Shown here in pieces: positions 46,472 to 55,306 of a stretch of 64,000 bases of DNA. The stretch's first letter is position 1, and the number at the start of each line of letters is the position of its first letter. A program made the translations under genes and the position numbers. The notes below the pieces were generated by a model. It had not been told where the DNA came from. It ran no database searches and was given only the letters and a program-made list of their open reading frames with translations. Where the stretch lies: positions 3,596,001 to 3,660,000 of the forward strand of contig NZ_JBBKTU010000001.1 of the NCBI RefSeq assembly GCF_037892605.1, given 5' to 3'. The DNA comes from Lacibacter sp. H407 (GTDB taxonomy: Bacteria > Bacteroidota > Bacteroidia > Chitinophagales > Chitinophagaceae).

Positions 46472-46500
46472 TCCCGGGGTCTAGCCTTAGCCGACCCCGG
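46472..46500. repeat. REP palindrome right of the endonuclease gene
   Basis: CCCGGGGTC and GACCCCGG arms flank TAGCCTTAGCC. It follows the HNH gene stop by 25 bp. Confidence 0.82.
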
Positions 46501-46557
46501 TAGTTAGCACCCATCTTTTGAATTTTTCATCATGACAAGGTTTCTTATAACATAAAG

Positions 46558-46695
46558 AAGAGCTTTCCTTGATATAAAGAAGCCTTTCCCATCAGGTGCG
46601 AAAGGCTTTGTATGGTATACAAAAGGGCATTGTACGCTGGACAGAAGGCGTTGTATGGTATATAAAAGGGCTTTGCACGAACTGCAAAAGGCTGG
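46558..46695 (+). repeat. Tandem array of six degenerate 21-22-bp units
   Basis: Units start at 46558, 46580, 46602, 46623, 46645 and 46666, each with AAG plus a GC-rich trinucleotide, and a partial unit at 46688 runs into a REP. Lengths alternate 22/22/21/22/21/22, so the last four form two 43-bp pairs. Several units are self-complementary (TTGTA...TACAA at 46608, TTGCA...TGCAA at 46673), and AGCCTTTC pairs with GAAAGGCT across units two and three. The rest of the 46448-47078 gap shows no convincing gene. Confidence 0.7.
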
Positions 46696-46711
46696 CCTTA
46701 GCCGGCCCCGT
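46692..46711. repeat. Degenerate REP at the end of the tandem array
   Basis: CTGGCCTTAGCCGGCCCCG followed by TTAGTTAG parallels CTAGCCTTAGCCGACCCCGG and TAGTTAG at 46481-46507, so the two REPs bracket the tandem array. Confidence 0.6.
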
Positions 46712-47078
46712 TAGTTAGAAAACTTTTCCCGTATTAAGAAAAAAGCTATTTTAGAGCTGCGCCAGCAAGTGAAACCGCTACCGTGAACCACCGGAACAGC
46801 CAGAGCTAACCCAAACTCCACGCTTTACCCCGGACTATTTAATTTGATTGCTGCGCAGGAGAAGAGTACAGATGATGTGCCGGGATACTCCCCAAAAGTT
46901 ATTGATAGAATTCAGCAATATTCGTGTATAAACTTTTGAAGCGAATAATGGGAAATACATAGTGAGCAACAATAATTGAAAAAGCGCAATTGATAATAAG
47001 TGATTATCGATTAAATTAAAAATATGAGTTGCGCCACCTAAGTAGTTGGCGATAACTTTAACAGACACCCATCAGACT

Positions 47079-49256
47079 ATGAACCTTGTAGAAATTCAAC
47101 TCGAGAACTGCTTCGGAATTGGCAAGCTTGACCACAAATTCGACTTTAGACAGCTAAGCAGTAATTCATTTCTCATCTATGCTCCAAATGGAACAATGAA
47201 AACTTCGTTAGCAAAGACATTAGACCTAATTGCTAAAAATGACACAAAGTCAATGCCATGTGACAGAGTTTATGAAAACAGGGTGACTACGCATAATATA
47301 AGTGTTGACGGGAATGCTATTGCTATTGAATCAATTTTAGTTGTTAATGCCGAAGATAGTAGCTATGATTCTTCAAATAAGATAAGTTCATTTATTGCAA
47401 GTAAGGATTTGAAGAAGAAATATGACGAAATATATTCAGAGTTAGAAAATCAAAAAAGTGATTATATAAAGAAGCTAAAGCAAGTTTCACAAAGCACGGA
47501 CTGTGAAGCTGAATTTGTCGATGCATATAGTCAATCGCCAAAGGACACTTTTTTGGAATTATTGTTGGCTATTTCAAAAAAATTAATAAATCAACCAGGT
47601 ACTTACAATTTTCGCTACAATGATATTTTTGATAAAAAAGGTAATATCAAAAAATTTTTAGACAAGAATCAAAAACTTCTGTCTGACTATGTCACCAAAT
47701 ATGATGAACTTTTAAAGAAATCTAAGTTTTTCAAAAGTTCAAATAACTCCTTTGGCACATATCAAGCAAACGAGCTACTTGAGTCAACGAAGGATAATTC
47801 ATATTTTGAGGCTGGTCATAAATTTACACTTAATGACAATGCTGAAATTAAATCAGCAGAAGAGTTAAAGAAGTTACTTCAAACTGAGATAAAGAATATT
47901 GTAAATGATGAGAAACTAAAAAAATCGTTCGACCAAGTTGATAAATCAATCGGTGCAAATGCAGAATTGAGGTCTTTCAAAAGTGCAATTGAAAAAGACA
48001 ACCTTTTATTAGTTGAAATAGACAAATATGAAGATTTCAGAAAAAAAGTCTGGTTAAATTATATCTCAACTCTTGCTAAAGAAACAAATGAACTTGCCAA
48101 ATTTTATGAAGGCAAAAAAACTGAACTCGAAAAAATAATTAAGGATTCTAAAAAGGAGTTTGCAATTTGGGAGGAAATTGTTGAAACATTCAATGAAAGG
48201 TTTTATGTACCTTTTGAAGTTAGATTAGTAAATCAAGAAGATGTTGTTTTAAAAGAAGAAACGGCTAATCTGGAATTTGATTATAAAGATACAAATGAAA
48301 CTCCAGTACGAAAAGATAAGAACTCATTGCTTTCGATATTGAGCAAAGGAGAGCAAAGGGCTTTTTATATTTTACAACTTCTTTTTGACATAGAATCAAG
48401 GAAGCAACTCAATCAAAAAACTCTGCTAATATTAGATGACATTGCCGATTCGTTTGATTATAAGAATAAATATGCTATTATTGAATACATCAAAGAATTG
48501 CATCAAAATTCAATATTCAAGATCCTTATTCTCACGCACAACTTTGATTTTTACAGAACAATTGGTAAGCGATTATACTTAGACCGGCAATGTATCCTCA
48601 TGACTTTGAGAAATGATGCGAGAGAAATTGTTCTTACACAAGGCGGGTATTTAAATGACATTTTCAGCCATTTCAAAAAAAACTTAGCCAAAGCAAAAGT
48701 TTTTGCAAGTATCATTCCATTAGTAAGGAATTTGATTGAGTACATTGAAGGGCAAGCAGGCACAAACTACAGTCAACTCACTTCGTGCCTTCATTTAAAG
48801 GCTGACACAAGTTCAATAAAATGTGCTGACATATTAAATCTCATACATAATAGTTTCCCTACGACTGCAAGTCAGACCATTACGTTTGGAGCAAAGCCAA
48901 TAAAGGAATTCATTTTTGAAACAGCTGATGCAATTGAACAAGAAAACCCTCTTGATGAAATACTGCTTGAGAATAAAATAACTTTATCAATAGCTATTCG
49001 ACTTAAAGCAGAAGAATATATGCTAACTAAAATTCCAAATTCAGCATCAATAGTTATTACTTCTAACCAGACTTCCGAATTATTGACGCATTTTAAAGCT
49101 ATAAACACTGATAAAGCCACATTATCAATTTTGGACCGTGTTAATCTAATGACACCCGAAAATATACATGTGAATGCTTTTATGTATGAGCCAATAATTG
49201 ACATGCCGGTGCATCATTTGGTCAATTTGTACAAAAAAGTTAAAGTGCTGACATAA
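47079..49256 (+). CDS. AAA/ABC-type ATPase of unknown function, probable defence protein
   Basis: The start at 47079 (MNLVEIQLENCFGIGKL) gives 725 residues; an ATG 33 bp upstream is also in frame. The protein begins like SMC/RecF-type ATPases. The Walker A is A-P-N-G-T-M-K-T-S (35-43), lacking the first glycine of the usual G-x-x-G-x-G-K. A coiled-coil-prone insertion spans about 110-370. The signature LSKGEQ (421-426), Walker B LLILDD (449-454) and H-loop LTHN (485-488) follow. Residues 500-725 form a C-terminal region I do not recognise. No partner gene abuts it (112-bp gap to the next). The setting between an EVE-HNH nuclease and a Septu-like pair suggests anti-phage defence, which is inference. 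Confidence 0.7.
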   Translation: MNLVEIQLENCFGIGKLDHKFDFRQLSSNSFLIYAPNGTMKTSLAKTLDLIAKNDTKSMPCDRVYENRVTTHNISVDGNAIAIESILVVNAEDSSYDSSNKISSFIASKDLKKKYDEIYSELENQKSDYIKKLKQVSQSTDCEAEFVDAYSQSPKDTFLELLLAISKKLINQPGTYNFRYNDIFDKKGNIKKFLDKNQKLLSDYVTKYDELLKKSKFFKSSNNSFGTYQANELLESTKDNSYFEAGHKFTLNDNAEIKSAEELKKLLQTEIKNIVNDEKLKKSFDQVDKSIGANAELRSFKSAIEKDNLLLVEIDKYEDFRKKVWLNYISTLAKETNELAKFYEGKKTELEKIIKDSKKEFAIWEEIVETFNERFYVPFEVRLVNQEDVVLKEETANLEFDYKDTNETPVRKDKNSLLSILSKGEQRAFYILQLLFDIESRKQLNQKTLLILDDIADSFDYKNKYAIIEYIKELHQNSIFKILILTHNFDFYRTIGKRLYLDRQCILMTLRNDAREIVLTQGGYLNDIFSHFKKNLAKAKVFASIIPLVRNLIEYIEGQAGTNYSQLTSCLHLKADTSSIKCADILNLIHNSFPTTASQTITFGAKPIKEFIFETADAIEQENPLDEILLENKITLSIAIRLKAEEYMLTKIPNSASIVITSNQTSELLTHFKAINTDKATLSILDRVNLMTPENIHVNAFMYEPIIDMPVHHLVNLYKKVKVLT

Positions 49257-49367
49257 AAAGCTACGGCCAATAAAAGTATTTACAAAAGCCGGGCTGAACA
49301 ATCAATAAATTCCCTGCCTTTGCAAATACTCAAATGTTATGTGATATATTAAAAGGACACTACTTTC

Positions 49368-50900
49368 ATGAAGTATTACTTAAGTAACTCTACGCTTTTA
49401 ACCAACGCCACTAAGAAAGATATCATTGTCTTATATTTGAATGGTTGGGATGATTGGTTTACCTACTCAACTCTTTACAACCTTTACTACTATGACCTAA
49501 CAGAAAATAGAACTCATATCGGTTCGATTAAAATTGGACAAGCAAACATGGTGACTGGACAAAGATCTCCACAGCTACCAGAGTTTTTTGAAAACTTGAA
49601 TAATGAGTTTTTTTCGGTTGGCCAAGATGTTAGCTATTATGAAACATTGAATAAGTATGGAGAGGACTTTAGAGATAAAGTTTTAACTACCTTAAATGAC
49701 ATTGCCAAAGATGAAAATCTTTTTAAGGAAGCGTTAAAAGAAAACGTAACTAAAATATCTTTACTTAGGAGCGTTTCGGTGACCTCGGTTGAAGGCCAAT
49801 TCAGAAGATTAGCTCAAGGAAATGCAGAACTAACCCCTTACAATTTTAAATACATTGCCCCTAAACTTAACAAAGCAGTTGTGCCAGGAATGGAGCTAAG
49901 TTTTTCAGTAACTCCAAACTCCAATCCTCCCACAAATATTCATGTAGTTATCGGTCGAAATGGAGTTGGGAAAACTCATTTATTTAATGGAATGATAAAT
50001 TCTTTGCTTAAAGAAAATAGCATTGTTTCCAAAGATGGTCGATTTATTTCTGATGAAGAAAATATTGAAAATTTATTTGCAAACTTAGTGTCAGTTTCTT
50101 TTAGTGCATTTGATGAATCAAATCCAATTGATGAAAAAAAGGATAAGACTAAAGGTTTAAACTATTCCTATATTGGGTTAAAGAGGGCAGGAAAAGAAAA
50201 TGAGAAACTCCCGCCTAAAAGCCCTACAATACTTAAAAATGAGTTTGTTAAGAGTGTTGAAAAATGTAGGTTAGGTGCAAAAAATGAAAGATGGATTAAG
50301 GCCTTAGAAATGCTTGAAGCCGACCCAATTTTCAATGAGGCCGAAGTGTCTCGAATAGCTAAATTAGATTTAGAGGATGAGTTTGTTGAATTAGCATCAG
50401 ACACATTTAATAAACTAAGTTCAGGTCACAAAATTATCCTACTAACAGTAACAAGACTTGTTGAAACAGTAGAAGAAAGAAGCTTAGTGCTCTTAGATGA
50501 GCCAGAGGCATACTTGCATCCTCCACTTCTCTCTGCGTTTATAAGAGCTCTCTCAGATTTACTTGTAAAACGAAATGCAGTAGCTATTATTGGAACTCAT
50601 TCCCCAGTGGTGCTCCAAGAAGTTCCCAAAAGCTGCGTTTGGAAATTAAGAAGACAAGGTGCCAATGCAATAGCAGAGAGATTAGAAATTGAATCGTTTG
50701 GGGAAAATGTTGGCATCTTAACTCAGGAGGTGTTTGGGCTAGAAGTCACCGACTCTGGCTTTCACAGAATCTTGCGTAATCTGTCAAATAATTCTCTAAG
50801 TTTTGAAGAAGCAACAAATACCTTAGATAATCAACTCGGATTGGAAGCAAAAGCAATTTTACGTAACCTAATTTTTAAAAAGAATAATGCGTCAGATTAA
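49368..50900 (+). CDS. PtuA-like ATPase of a Septu-type defence pair
   Basis: This 510-residue protein has a 185-residue N-terminal region of unknown fold (WDDWFTYSTLYNLYYYDL) and then an ABC-type ATPase: Walker A G-R-N-G-V-G-K-T (196-203), signature LSSGHK (350-355), Walker B with catalytic glutamate LVLLDEPE (373-380) and H-loop GTHS (409-412). Septu PtuA proteins are ABC-like ATPases paired with an HNH nuclease; here the HNH gene overlaps by 14 bp. The N-terminal extension before the ATPase is longer than I expect for classical PtuA, so this may be a variant subtype. It is A+T-rich relative to the PUL. Confidence 0.75.
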   Translation: MKYYLSNSTLLTNATKKDIIVLYLNGWDDWFTYSTLYNLYYYDLTENRTHIGSIKIGQANMVTGQRSPQLPEFFENLNNEFFSVGQDVSYYETLNKYGEDFRDKVLTTLNDIAKDENLFKEALKENVTKISLLRSVSVTSVEGQFRRLAQGNAELTPYNFKYIAPKLNKAVVPGMELSFSVTPNSNPPTNIHVVIGRNGVGKTHLFNGMINSLLKENSIVSKDGRFISDEENIENLFANLVSVSFSAFDESNPIDEKKDKTKGLNYSYIGLKRAGKENEKLPPKSPTILKNEFVKSVEKCRLGAKNERWIKALEMLEADPIFNEAEVSRIAKLDLEDEFVELASDTFNKLSSGHKIILLTVTRLVETVEERSLVLLDEPEAYLHPPLLSAFIRALSDLLVKRNAVAIIGTHSPVVLQEVPKSCVWKLRRQGANAIAERLEIESFGENVGILTQEVFGLEVTDSGFHRILRNLSNNSLSFEEATNTLDNQLGLEAKAILRNLIFKKNNASD

Positions 50901-51726
50901 AAAGCCAACAATTACTTCTCGAAAAGTTTTTGAAGACTGCATTGACAATGTCAATGATGCTAATTTCAAATTGGAGTTAACAAAATCTTTAAACACAATT
51001 GAGTTAGCTGAAAAAGACTTCGATGAAAAGAAATTGAAGAATGAGACCTATTTAATAGCGAGAAACACTTTTGTAAATGCAACTGTTAATGCAACTGAAC
51101 TTAAAAAAATCTATTCAGACAGAATGGTAAACAAAACCAACAAAGGTCGGAATTACTATGATCAAATTTTGGTTTCTGCCCCAAGTGGACGTTGTCCCTT
51201 GTGTAATCAAAGAATCGCTACCACACTAGATCATTACTTGCCAAAATCCGAATATCCAATGTTAAGCGTCTGTCCACTTAACTTAATTCCCGCATGTTCT
51301 GATTGCAATAAAGGTAAATTAATCAATTTTCCGACGACCAATGATGAAGAAACACTACATCCTTATTATGATAATATCGAAAATGTTGAATGGTTAAAGT
51401 GTAATGTGATTCAAATAAAACCGATAATATTTAATTATTATGTTGATCCGCCTGCAGGATGGAGTGGTTTGTTAAAAAGTAGGGTTATTGGCCACTTTAA
51501 ATCCTTCAAATTGAACCCATTGTACACCACTCATGCCTTAGAAGAATTCGAAAACATAAAATATCAACTAGAAAAATTATATAATTCAGGCGGTGCTATA
51601 CTTTTAAAAGAGCATTTGAAAGATTGCTATGATAGCCGATATGCGATAAATAAAAATTCATGGCAGACAGCCTTTTACTTTGCAATTCTTAACAACATTA
51701 ATTTTTGTGACGGACATTTTATATGA
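50887..51726 (+). CDS. PtuB-like HNH endonuclease of a Septu-type defence pair
   Basis: This 279-residue protein has a central HNH/zinc domain: C103-P-L-C106, then T-L-D-H-Y-L-P-K with D115-H116, and N-L-I-P-A-C137-S-D-C140-N-K-G-K. This D-H-Y-L-P-K plus C-x-x-C-N form is common in defence-associated HNH nucleases. The N-terminal 90 residues are helical and probably bind the ATPase. The start codon lies inside the ATPase gene (14-bp overlap, different frame), implying translational coupling. The two proteins probably form one complex that cuts DNA upon phage infection. It is followed by a 303-bp gap with palindromic sequence. Confidence 0.78.
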   Translation: MRQIKKPTITSRKVFEDCIDNVNDANFKLELTKSLNTIELAEKDFDEKKLKNETYLIARNTFVNATVNATELKKIYSDRMVNKTNKGRNYYDQILVSAPSGRCPLCNQRIATTLDHYLPKSEYPMLSVCPLNLIPACSDCNKGKLINFPTTNDEETLHPYYDNIENVEWLKCNVIQIKPIIFNYYVDPPAGWSGLLKSRVIGHFKSFKLNPLYTTHALEEFENIKYQLEKLYNSGGAILLKEHLKDCYDSRYAINKNSWQTAFYFAILNNINFCDGHFI

Positions 51727-51808
51727 AATACATCACAAAACATTCCATTCCCAATATAGCTAGGCGTCGAATACATTCTTCCTTCGCTGCCGATTCTCCC
51801 ATACTTCC

Positions 51809-51930
51809 CAGGCGATGGGTCAGATAGCTATGTGTGTTGGCTTAGCGGCAATTGCAGTTATCAAGAACGAAAACTAATTTTATTTCTGCACTTCGTATCA
51901 CGGCGAGTCGACGTCGCCAGACATCGCCTG
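51809..51930. repeat. Inverted CAGGCGATG pair in the gap after the defence pair
   Basis: CAGGCGATG (51809-51817) is repeated in inverse as CATCGCCTG (51922-51930), about 105 bp apart. Next to the second arm, GGCGA and TCGCC (51902-51918) form a short palindrome with an odd-length GTCGACG centre. It may be a divergent REP pair marking the island's right border. The rest of 51727-52029 shows no gene; a single CAGGAT at 51972 precedes the GH28 start by 52 bp. Confidence 0.45.
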
Positions 51931-52029
51931 AGAACATTCCGGTTTAACAAAATAATTCTCCCGTAACAGTACAGGATGTTCCTTTCTCCCAACAGCATTA
52001 TTTTTATCCGATTGCTAAAAGCACGCTGT

Positions 52030-53547
52030 ATGAAAAGAATTTTCTGTGTTGTTATTTTATCCTGTCTGCTGTTAACGGTTTCTGCTACTCCTTCCAATCA
52101 ATACAACTTACTTATTGCCCCCGGCACTTTATCCGAAACGTCGGTGGTGTTGTTGTGGGATAAGCAATACGCAAAAGAAGCGGTTGTGTATGAGTTGTTG
52201 CTCAATGGTAAACTGCATGGCACTACTACCAAAACAAATTATACAATCTCCGGGTTGAAACCCGGAGCGAGTTATACGGTTTCGCTGCGGTTGAAACAGG
52301 CAAAGCAAACAGCCTTGTTTCAATTGAAATTTAAAACAGCAGCCAAAGGCAGGGTTTATAATATCCTCGACTTTGGTGCAAAGAGCGATTCATCCTTCAT
52401 CAACACAAAACAAATTCAAAAAGCCATTGATGCCTGCACAGCAGGTGGCACTGTGTATATTCCGAAAGGAACATTTGTTTCCGGTGCATTGTTTTTAAAA
52501 AGTAATATGACCTTGCATATTGCAGAAGACGCCACCTTGCAAGGTTCTATTGATACAACCGATTATCTGCCCCTGATCAAAAACCGTTTCGAAGGATGGG
52601 AGATGGAAACCTATGCAAGTCTCATCAATGCCGGTACAATCAACCGTGATGGTTCGTATAATGTGCAGCACCTGCGCATAACAGGTGGTGGCACCATTAA
52701 AGGCGGTGGAAAAAAACTGGAACTTGCCTGCAAAGCTGCAAGAGGCATCCGCAGCAGGGGACGTTTGGTTTTATTAATGAACTGCCGGGATGTAAGCATC
52801 GATAACCTTACATTAACAGAGCCGCCTTGCTGGACATTGCATTATGTGTACAGCGATAATATCAGTTGTCATGGTCTTACCATTAAAACACATGGCATTC
52901 ATAATGGCGATGGGATTGATCCTGACTCATCAACTGATTCGTATATTTTCAACTGCATATTCGATACAGGTGATGATTGTATTGCCATCAAATCGGGAAA
53001 GAATCCGGAAGGTTATTATGTAGCCAAACCAACAACGAATGTCCGCATCACCGATTGTGATTTTAAACGTGGTCATGGTATTTCTATCGGCAGTGAAATG
53101 AGTGGTGGTGTTAGTGGGGTGCTGGTGCAGGATTGTAAAGCAGGTGCTTTGCTGCATGGTATGCAGATCAAAGGCACGAAAGACCGTGGCGGTTATGTAA
53201 AGAATGTAACGGTGGAGAATTGCCAGTTATTAAAGATCACGATCTTTTCTGCGGTGAACTATAACAACGATGGTGAAGCGGCTCCTGTATTACCAACGTT
53301 TGAAAATTTTGTGTTCAAGAATATCGATCTCTCACAAGCCAATGTAAAAGAACCGGTGATCAATATCAACGGGTTCAGCCATCCGGCGCATAAGTTGAAG
53401 AATGTGTTGTTTATAAACATTATGCTTCCTGACAATGGGAAAGTAGTGATCAATGATGCAGAGCAGGTGAGGTTTGAACAGGTGAAAACAGTGAACGGCG
53501 GTAAACCTGTGTACGAAACGAAGAACAGTACGCAAATAATCTATTGA
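52030..53547 (+). CDS. GH28 polygalacturonase with N-terminal fibronectin-like domain (copy 2)
   Basis: The start at 52030 gives 505 residues and a signal peptide (MKRIFCVVILSCLLLTVSA); an ATG 54 bp upstream is less likely. Residues 25-105 form a fibronectin type III-like domain (TSVVLLWDKQ, YTISGLKPGASYTVSLRL). The GH28 beta-helix follows with N-G-D-G-I-D-P-D (about 296), D-T-G-D-D-C-I-A-I-K-S-G (about 315), G-H-G-I-S-I-G-S-E (about 351) and M-Q-I-K-G-T-K near 379. All catalytic aspartates are present. It probably releases galacturonate from pectin. It is separated from the other pectin enzymes by the defence island, which supports insertion into a formerly continuous locus. Confidence 0.9.
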   Translation: MKRIFCVVILSCLLLTVSATPSNQYNLLIAPGTLSETSVVLLWDKQYAKEAVVYELLLNGKLHGTTTKTNYTISGLKPGASYTVSLRLKQAKQTALFQLKFKTAAKGRVYNILDFGAKSDSSFINTKQIQKAIDACTAGGTVYIPKGTFVSGALFLKSNMTLHIAEDATLQGSIDTTDYLPLIKNRFEGWEMETYASLINAGTINRDGSYNVQHLRITGGGTIKGGGKKLELACKAARGIRSRGRLVLLMNCRDVSIDNLTLTEPPCWTLHYVYSDNISCHGLTIKTHGIHNGDGIDPDSSTDSYIFNCIFDTGDDCIAIKSGKNPEGYYVAKPTTNVRITDCDFKRGHGISIGSEMSGGVSGVLVQDCKAGALLHGMQIKGTKDRGGYVKNVTVENCQLLKITIFSAVNYNNDGEAAPVLPTFENFVFKNIDLSQANVKEPVININGFSHPAHKLKNVLFINIMLPDNGKVVINDAEQVRFEQVKTVNGGKPVYETKNSTQIIY

Positions 53548-53562
53548 TGTGGTATTCGTCGG

Positions 53563-53593
53563 CCCGGGGTCTGGCCTCAGCCGCCCCCCCGGG
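53563..53593. repeat. REP palindrome, left end of a deleted transposase element
   Basis: CCCGGGGTCTGGCC begins a palindrome closing in CCCCCCCGGG and followed by AGTCAG, as in the intact element's left end (GGGAGTAAG at 41986). Confidence 0.8.
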
Positions 53594-53603
53594 AGTCAGA
53601 AAT

Positions 53604-53741
53604 TATATACATCATAATCCTACAAATGGTAAGTGGATGTTGGCAAAAGATTATTGAAGTTATACACATTCAAGTGCGTTGTTTTATGAAGAAGCTGTTT
53701 GTGTTTACGATAAGTTAATGCGTATTGAAGATGTGCTGTAG
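53604..53741 (+). pseudogene. 3' remnant of a RAYT transposase gene
   Basis: Forty-five codons match the C-terminus of the intact protein at 42019 starting at its catalytic tyrosine: Y-I-H-H-N-P-T-N-G-K-W-M-L-A-K-D-Y, a stop in place of leucine, then SYTHSSALFYEEAVCVYDKL and MRIEDVL. The 5' three quarters of the gene is missing, yet both terminal REPs remain, so this is an internally deleted element. Confidence 0.88.
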
Positions 53742-53750
53742 TGCATAAAT

Positions 53751-53780
53751 CCCGGGGTCGGCTATCGCCAGACCCCCGGG
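53751..53780. repeat. REP palindrome, right end of the deleted element
   Basis: CCCGGGGTCGGC, a short centre and GCCAGACCCCCGGG match the REP at 42589 almost base for base, at the same 9-10 bp distance from the transposase stop. The 116 bp before the gene at 53897 are A+T-rich and should include its promoter. Confidence 0.85.
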
Positions 53781-53896
53781 CGGACGGAATCATCTATTCA
53801 TGTGTCGCAAAAAAATTACACTTCGTTACATTCATTTTACAACTGTAAGCAGGTTACATTATTCGATATCACTATTGTTGCATAAATACAATTTTG

Positions 53897-55186
53897 ATGA
53901 AGAAAATGAGTGTGCTTCCTTTCGTACTACTGATTGCATCGACTGTTTCTTTTGCGCAACAGAGTATCCCTTCAAAACTGAAAGTGTTTATTGATTGCAG
54001 TAACACCTGGTGCGATATGCAATACATAAGGTCGGCCATAAATATTGTAGATTTTTTGCTTGACAACGCTGCAGCCGATGTGCATGTTCTTATTACCAGC
54101 CAAAGCACAGGAAGCGGTGGAGACCAATACCAACTTATTTTCTTTGGTCAGCAATCTTTCAAAAACCAAACTGATACTCTGCGTTTCAGTACAGATCCGA
54201 ATGCCACCGAATTTGAAGAAAGAGAGCTGCTGTTGAAATACCTTAAAACAGGGCTTATTCCTTTTATTGCAAAAACAGCAGCTATGAAAAATATTGAAAT
54301 AAGTTTAAAGACAACAGACACAACTGCGGCAGGAACTACTGATTCCACCCATACAAAAGACCCATGGAATGCCTGGGTACTACGCATTGGTGCCGATGGA
54401 AACATGAATGCAGATGCTAACTATAAAAACGCCAATTATAGCGGCAATTTTTCTGCAAACAGAATTACAGACAAACTAAAAACAGGCATTGCTGTGAACT
54501 GGGGTGAGAACAAATCCACTTTTGCGTATGAAGAAAACGGCACGATCGAAAAGTTTGTGGTCAATAATCATAATTGGTCGATCAACCAATACCTTGTTAA
54601 AAGCATCAATACACACTGGAGTTGGGCTACTGAAATAAAATACAACCAGAATACTTTTTCTAATAATAAGGGACGTGCCTTACTGAGGGCAGGAGTCGAA
54701 TACAATATCTTTCCTTATAAAGAAGTAAACAATAAGTCATTTACCCTTAGCTATAGCCTTAGTGCAAGAAGGAATTATTATTACGACACGACTATTTATG
54801 ATAAAACAAAAGAATCCCTGTATGGCCATCGGGCAACCGCCTCACTTTCTCTCAATCAGAAATGGGGTAGCTCTTATGCAGGCATAACCTATCATAATTA
54901 TTTTAACAACTGGAAATTTTTTAATCTTGGAATTGATGTTTATACCAACGTTCGCATCACAGGTGGTTTATCATTCTACATTATGGCTTTTGGCGGCCTT
55001 ACCCGTGACCAGATCTTTCTTGTAAAAGGAAATACCACACCTGAAGAAGTATTGGCAAGAAGACGACAACTTGCTTCGGGTTACAACTATTACAGCAGCA
55101 TTGGTATCAACTACCGTTTTGGCTCCAAGCTTAATAATGTGGTGAACCCCCGCTTTAACAGGATCGGTTCTGCAAATGAAGATTAA
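53897..55186 (+). CDS. Outer-membrane beta-barrel protein of unknown function
   Basis: The ATG at 53897 gives 429 residues with a signal peptide ending TVSFAQ. Residues 28-95 form an alpha/beta-looking domain (KVFIDCSNTWCDMQYIRSAI, ADVHVLITSQSTGSGGDQY). From about residue 155 alternating hydrophobic/aromatic strands (WVLRIGADGNMNADANYKNA, WSWATEIKYNQNTF, FFNLGIDVYTNVRITGG) indicate a beta-barrel. I know this two-part arrangement from other Bacteroidota genomes but not its role. It lies between two decayed transposase elements and has no obvious operon partner. Confidence 0.7.
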   Translation: MKKMSVLPFVLLIASTVSFAQQSIPSKLKVFIDCSNTWCDMQYIRSAINIVDFLLDNAAADVHVLITSQSTGSGGDQYQLIFFGQQSFKNQTDTLRFSTDPNATEFEERELLLKYLKTGLIPFIAKTAAMKNIEISLKTTDTTAAGTTDSTHTKDPWNAWVLRIGADGNMNADANYKNANYSGNFSANRITDKLKTGIAVNWGENKSTFAYEENGTIEKFVVNNHNWSINQYLVKSINTHWSWATEIKYNQNTFSNNKGRALLRAGVEYNIFPYKEVNNKSFTLSYSLSARRNYYYDTTIYDKTKESLYGHRATASLSLNQKWGSSYAGITYHNYFNNWKFFNLGIDVYTNVRITGGLSFYIMAFGGLTRDQIFLVKGNTTPEEVLARRRQLASGYNYYSSIGINYRFGSKLNNVVNPRFNRIGSANED

Positions 55187-55206
55187 TTTATGCTGACAGT
55201 TTTTCG

Positions 55207-55224
55207 TCGACCCGGGGTCTGCCC
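55207..55224. repeat. REP half-site, left end of a second decayed element
   Basis: GTCGACCCGGGGTCTGCC matches the left-end consensus GTCNNCCCGGGGTCTGGCC. It lies 20 bp after the barrel gene stop. Confidence 0.65.
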
Positions 55225-55253
55225 ATGCGTTACTTATCTAACCACAACAATAT

Positions 55254-55292
55254 TTCAAAATAAGGAACGGATCGATATATGTTGGGAGACCT
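55254..55292 (+). repeat. 39-bp dispersed repeat (copy 1)
   Basis: It matches 63859-63897 at 32 of 39 positions, including a shared AAAATAAG and AACGGATCG. It has no coding capacity. Confidence 0.6.
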
Positions 55293-55306
55293 GCACCATT
55301 AAAGGC

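Noticed and set aside
46558-46695. Possible CRISPR array
   Set aside because: The units are contiguous and degenerate, with no unique spacers and no cas genes nearby.
45656-51726. Integrative element or prophage carrying the defence genes
   Set aside because: No integrase, tRNA target, attachment repeats or phage genes were seen; only REP palindromes mark the borders.
51972-51977. CAGGAT before the GH28 gene as a full operator
   Set aside because: Only one hexamer is present and no partner lies 10 bp away, so it is mentioned only as a half-site.
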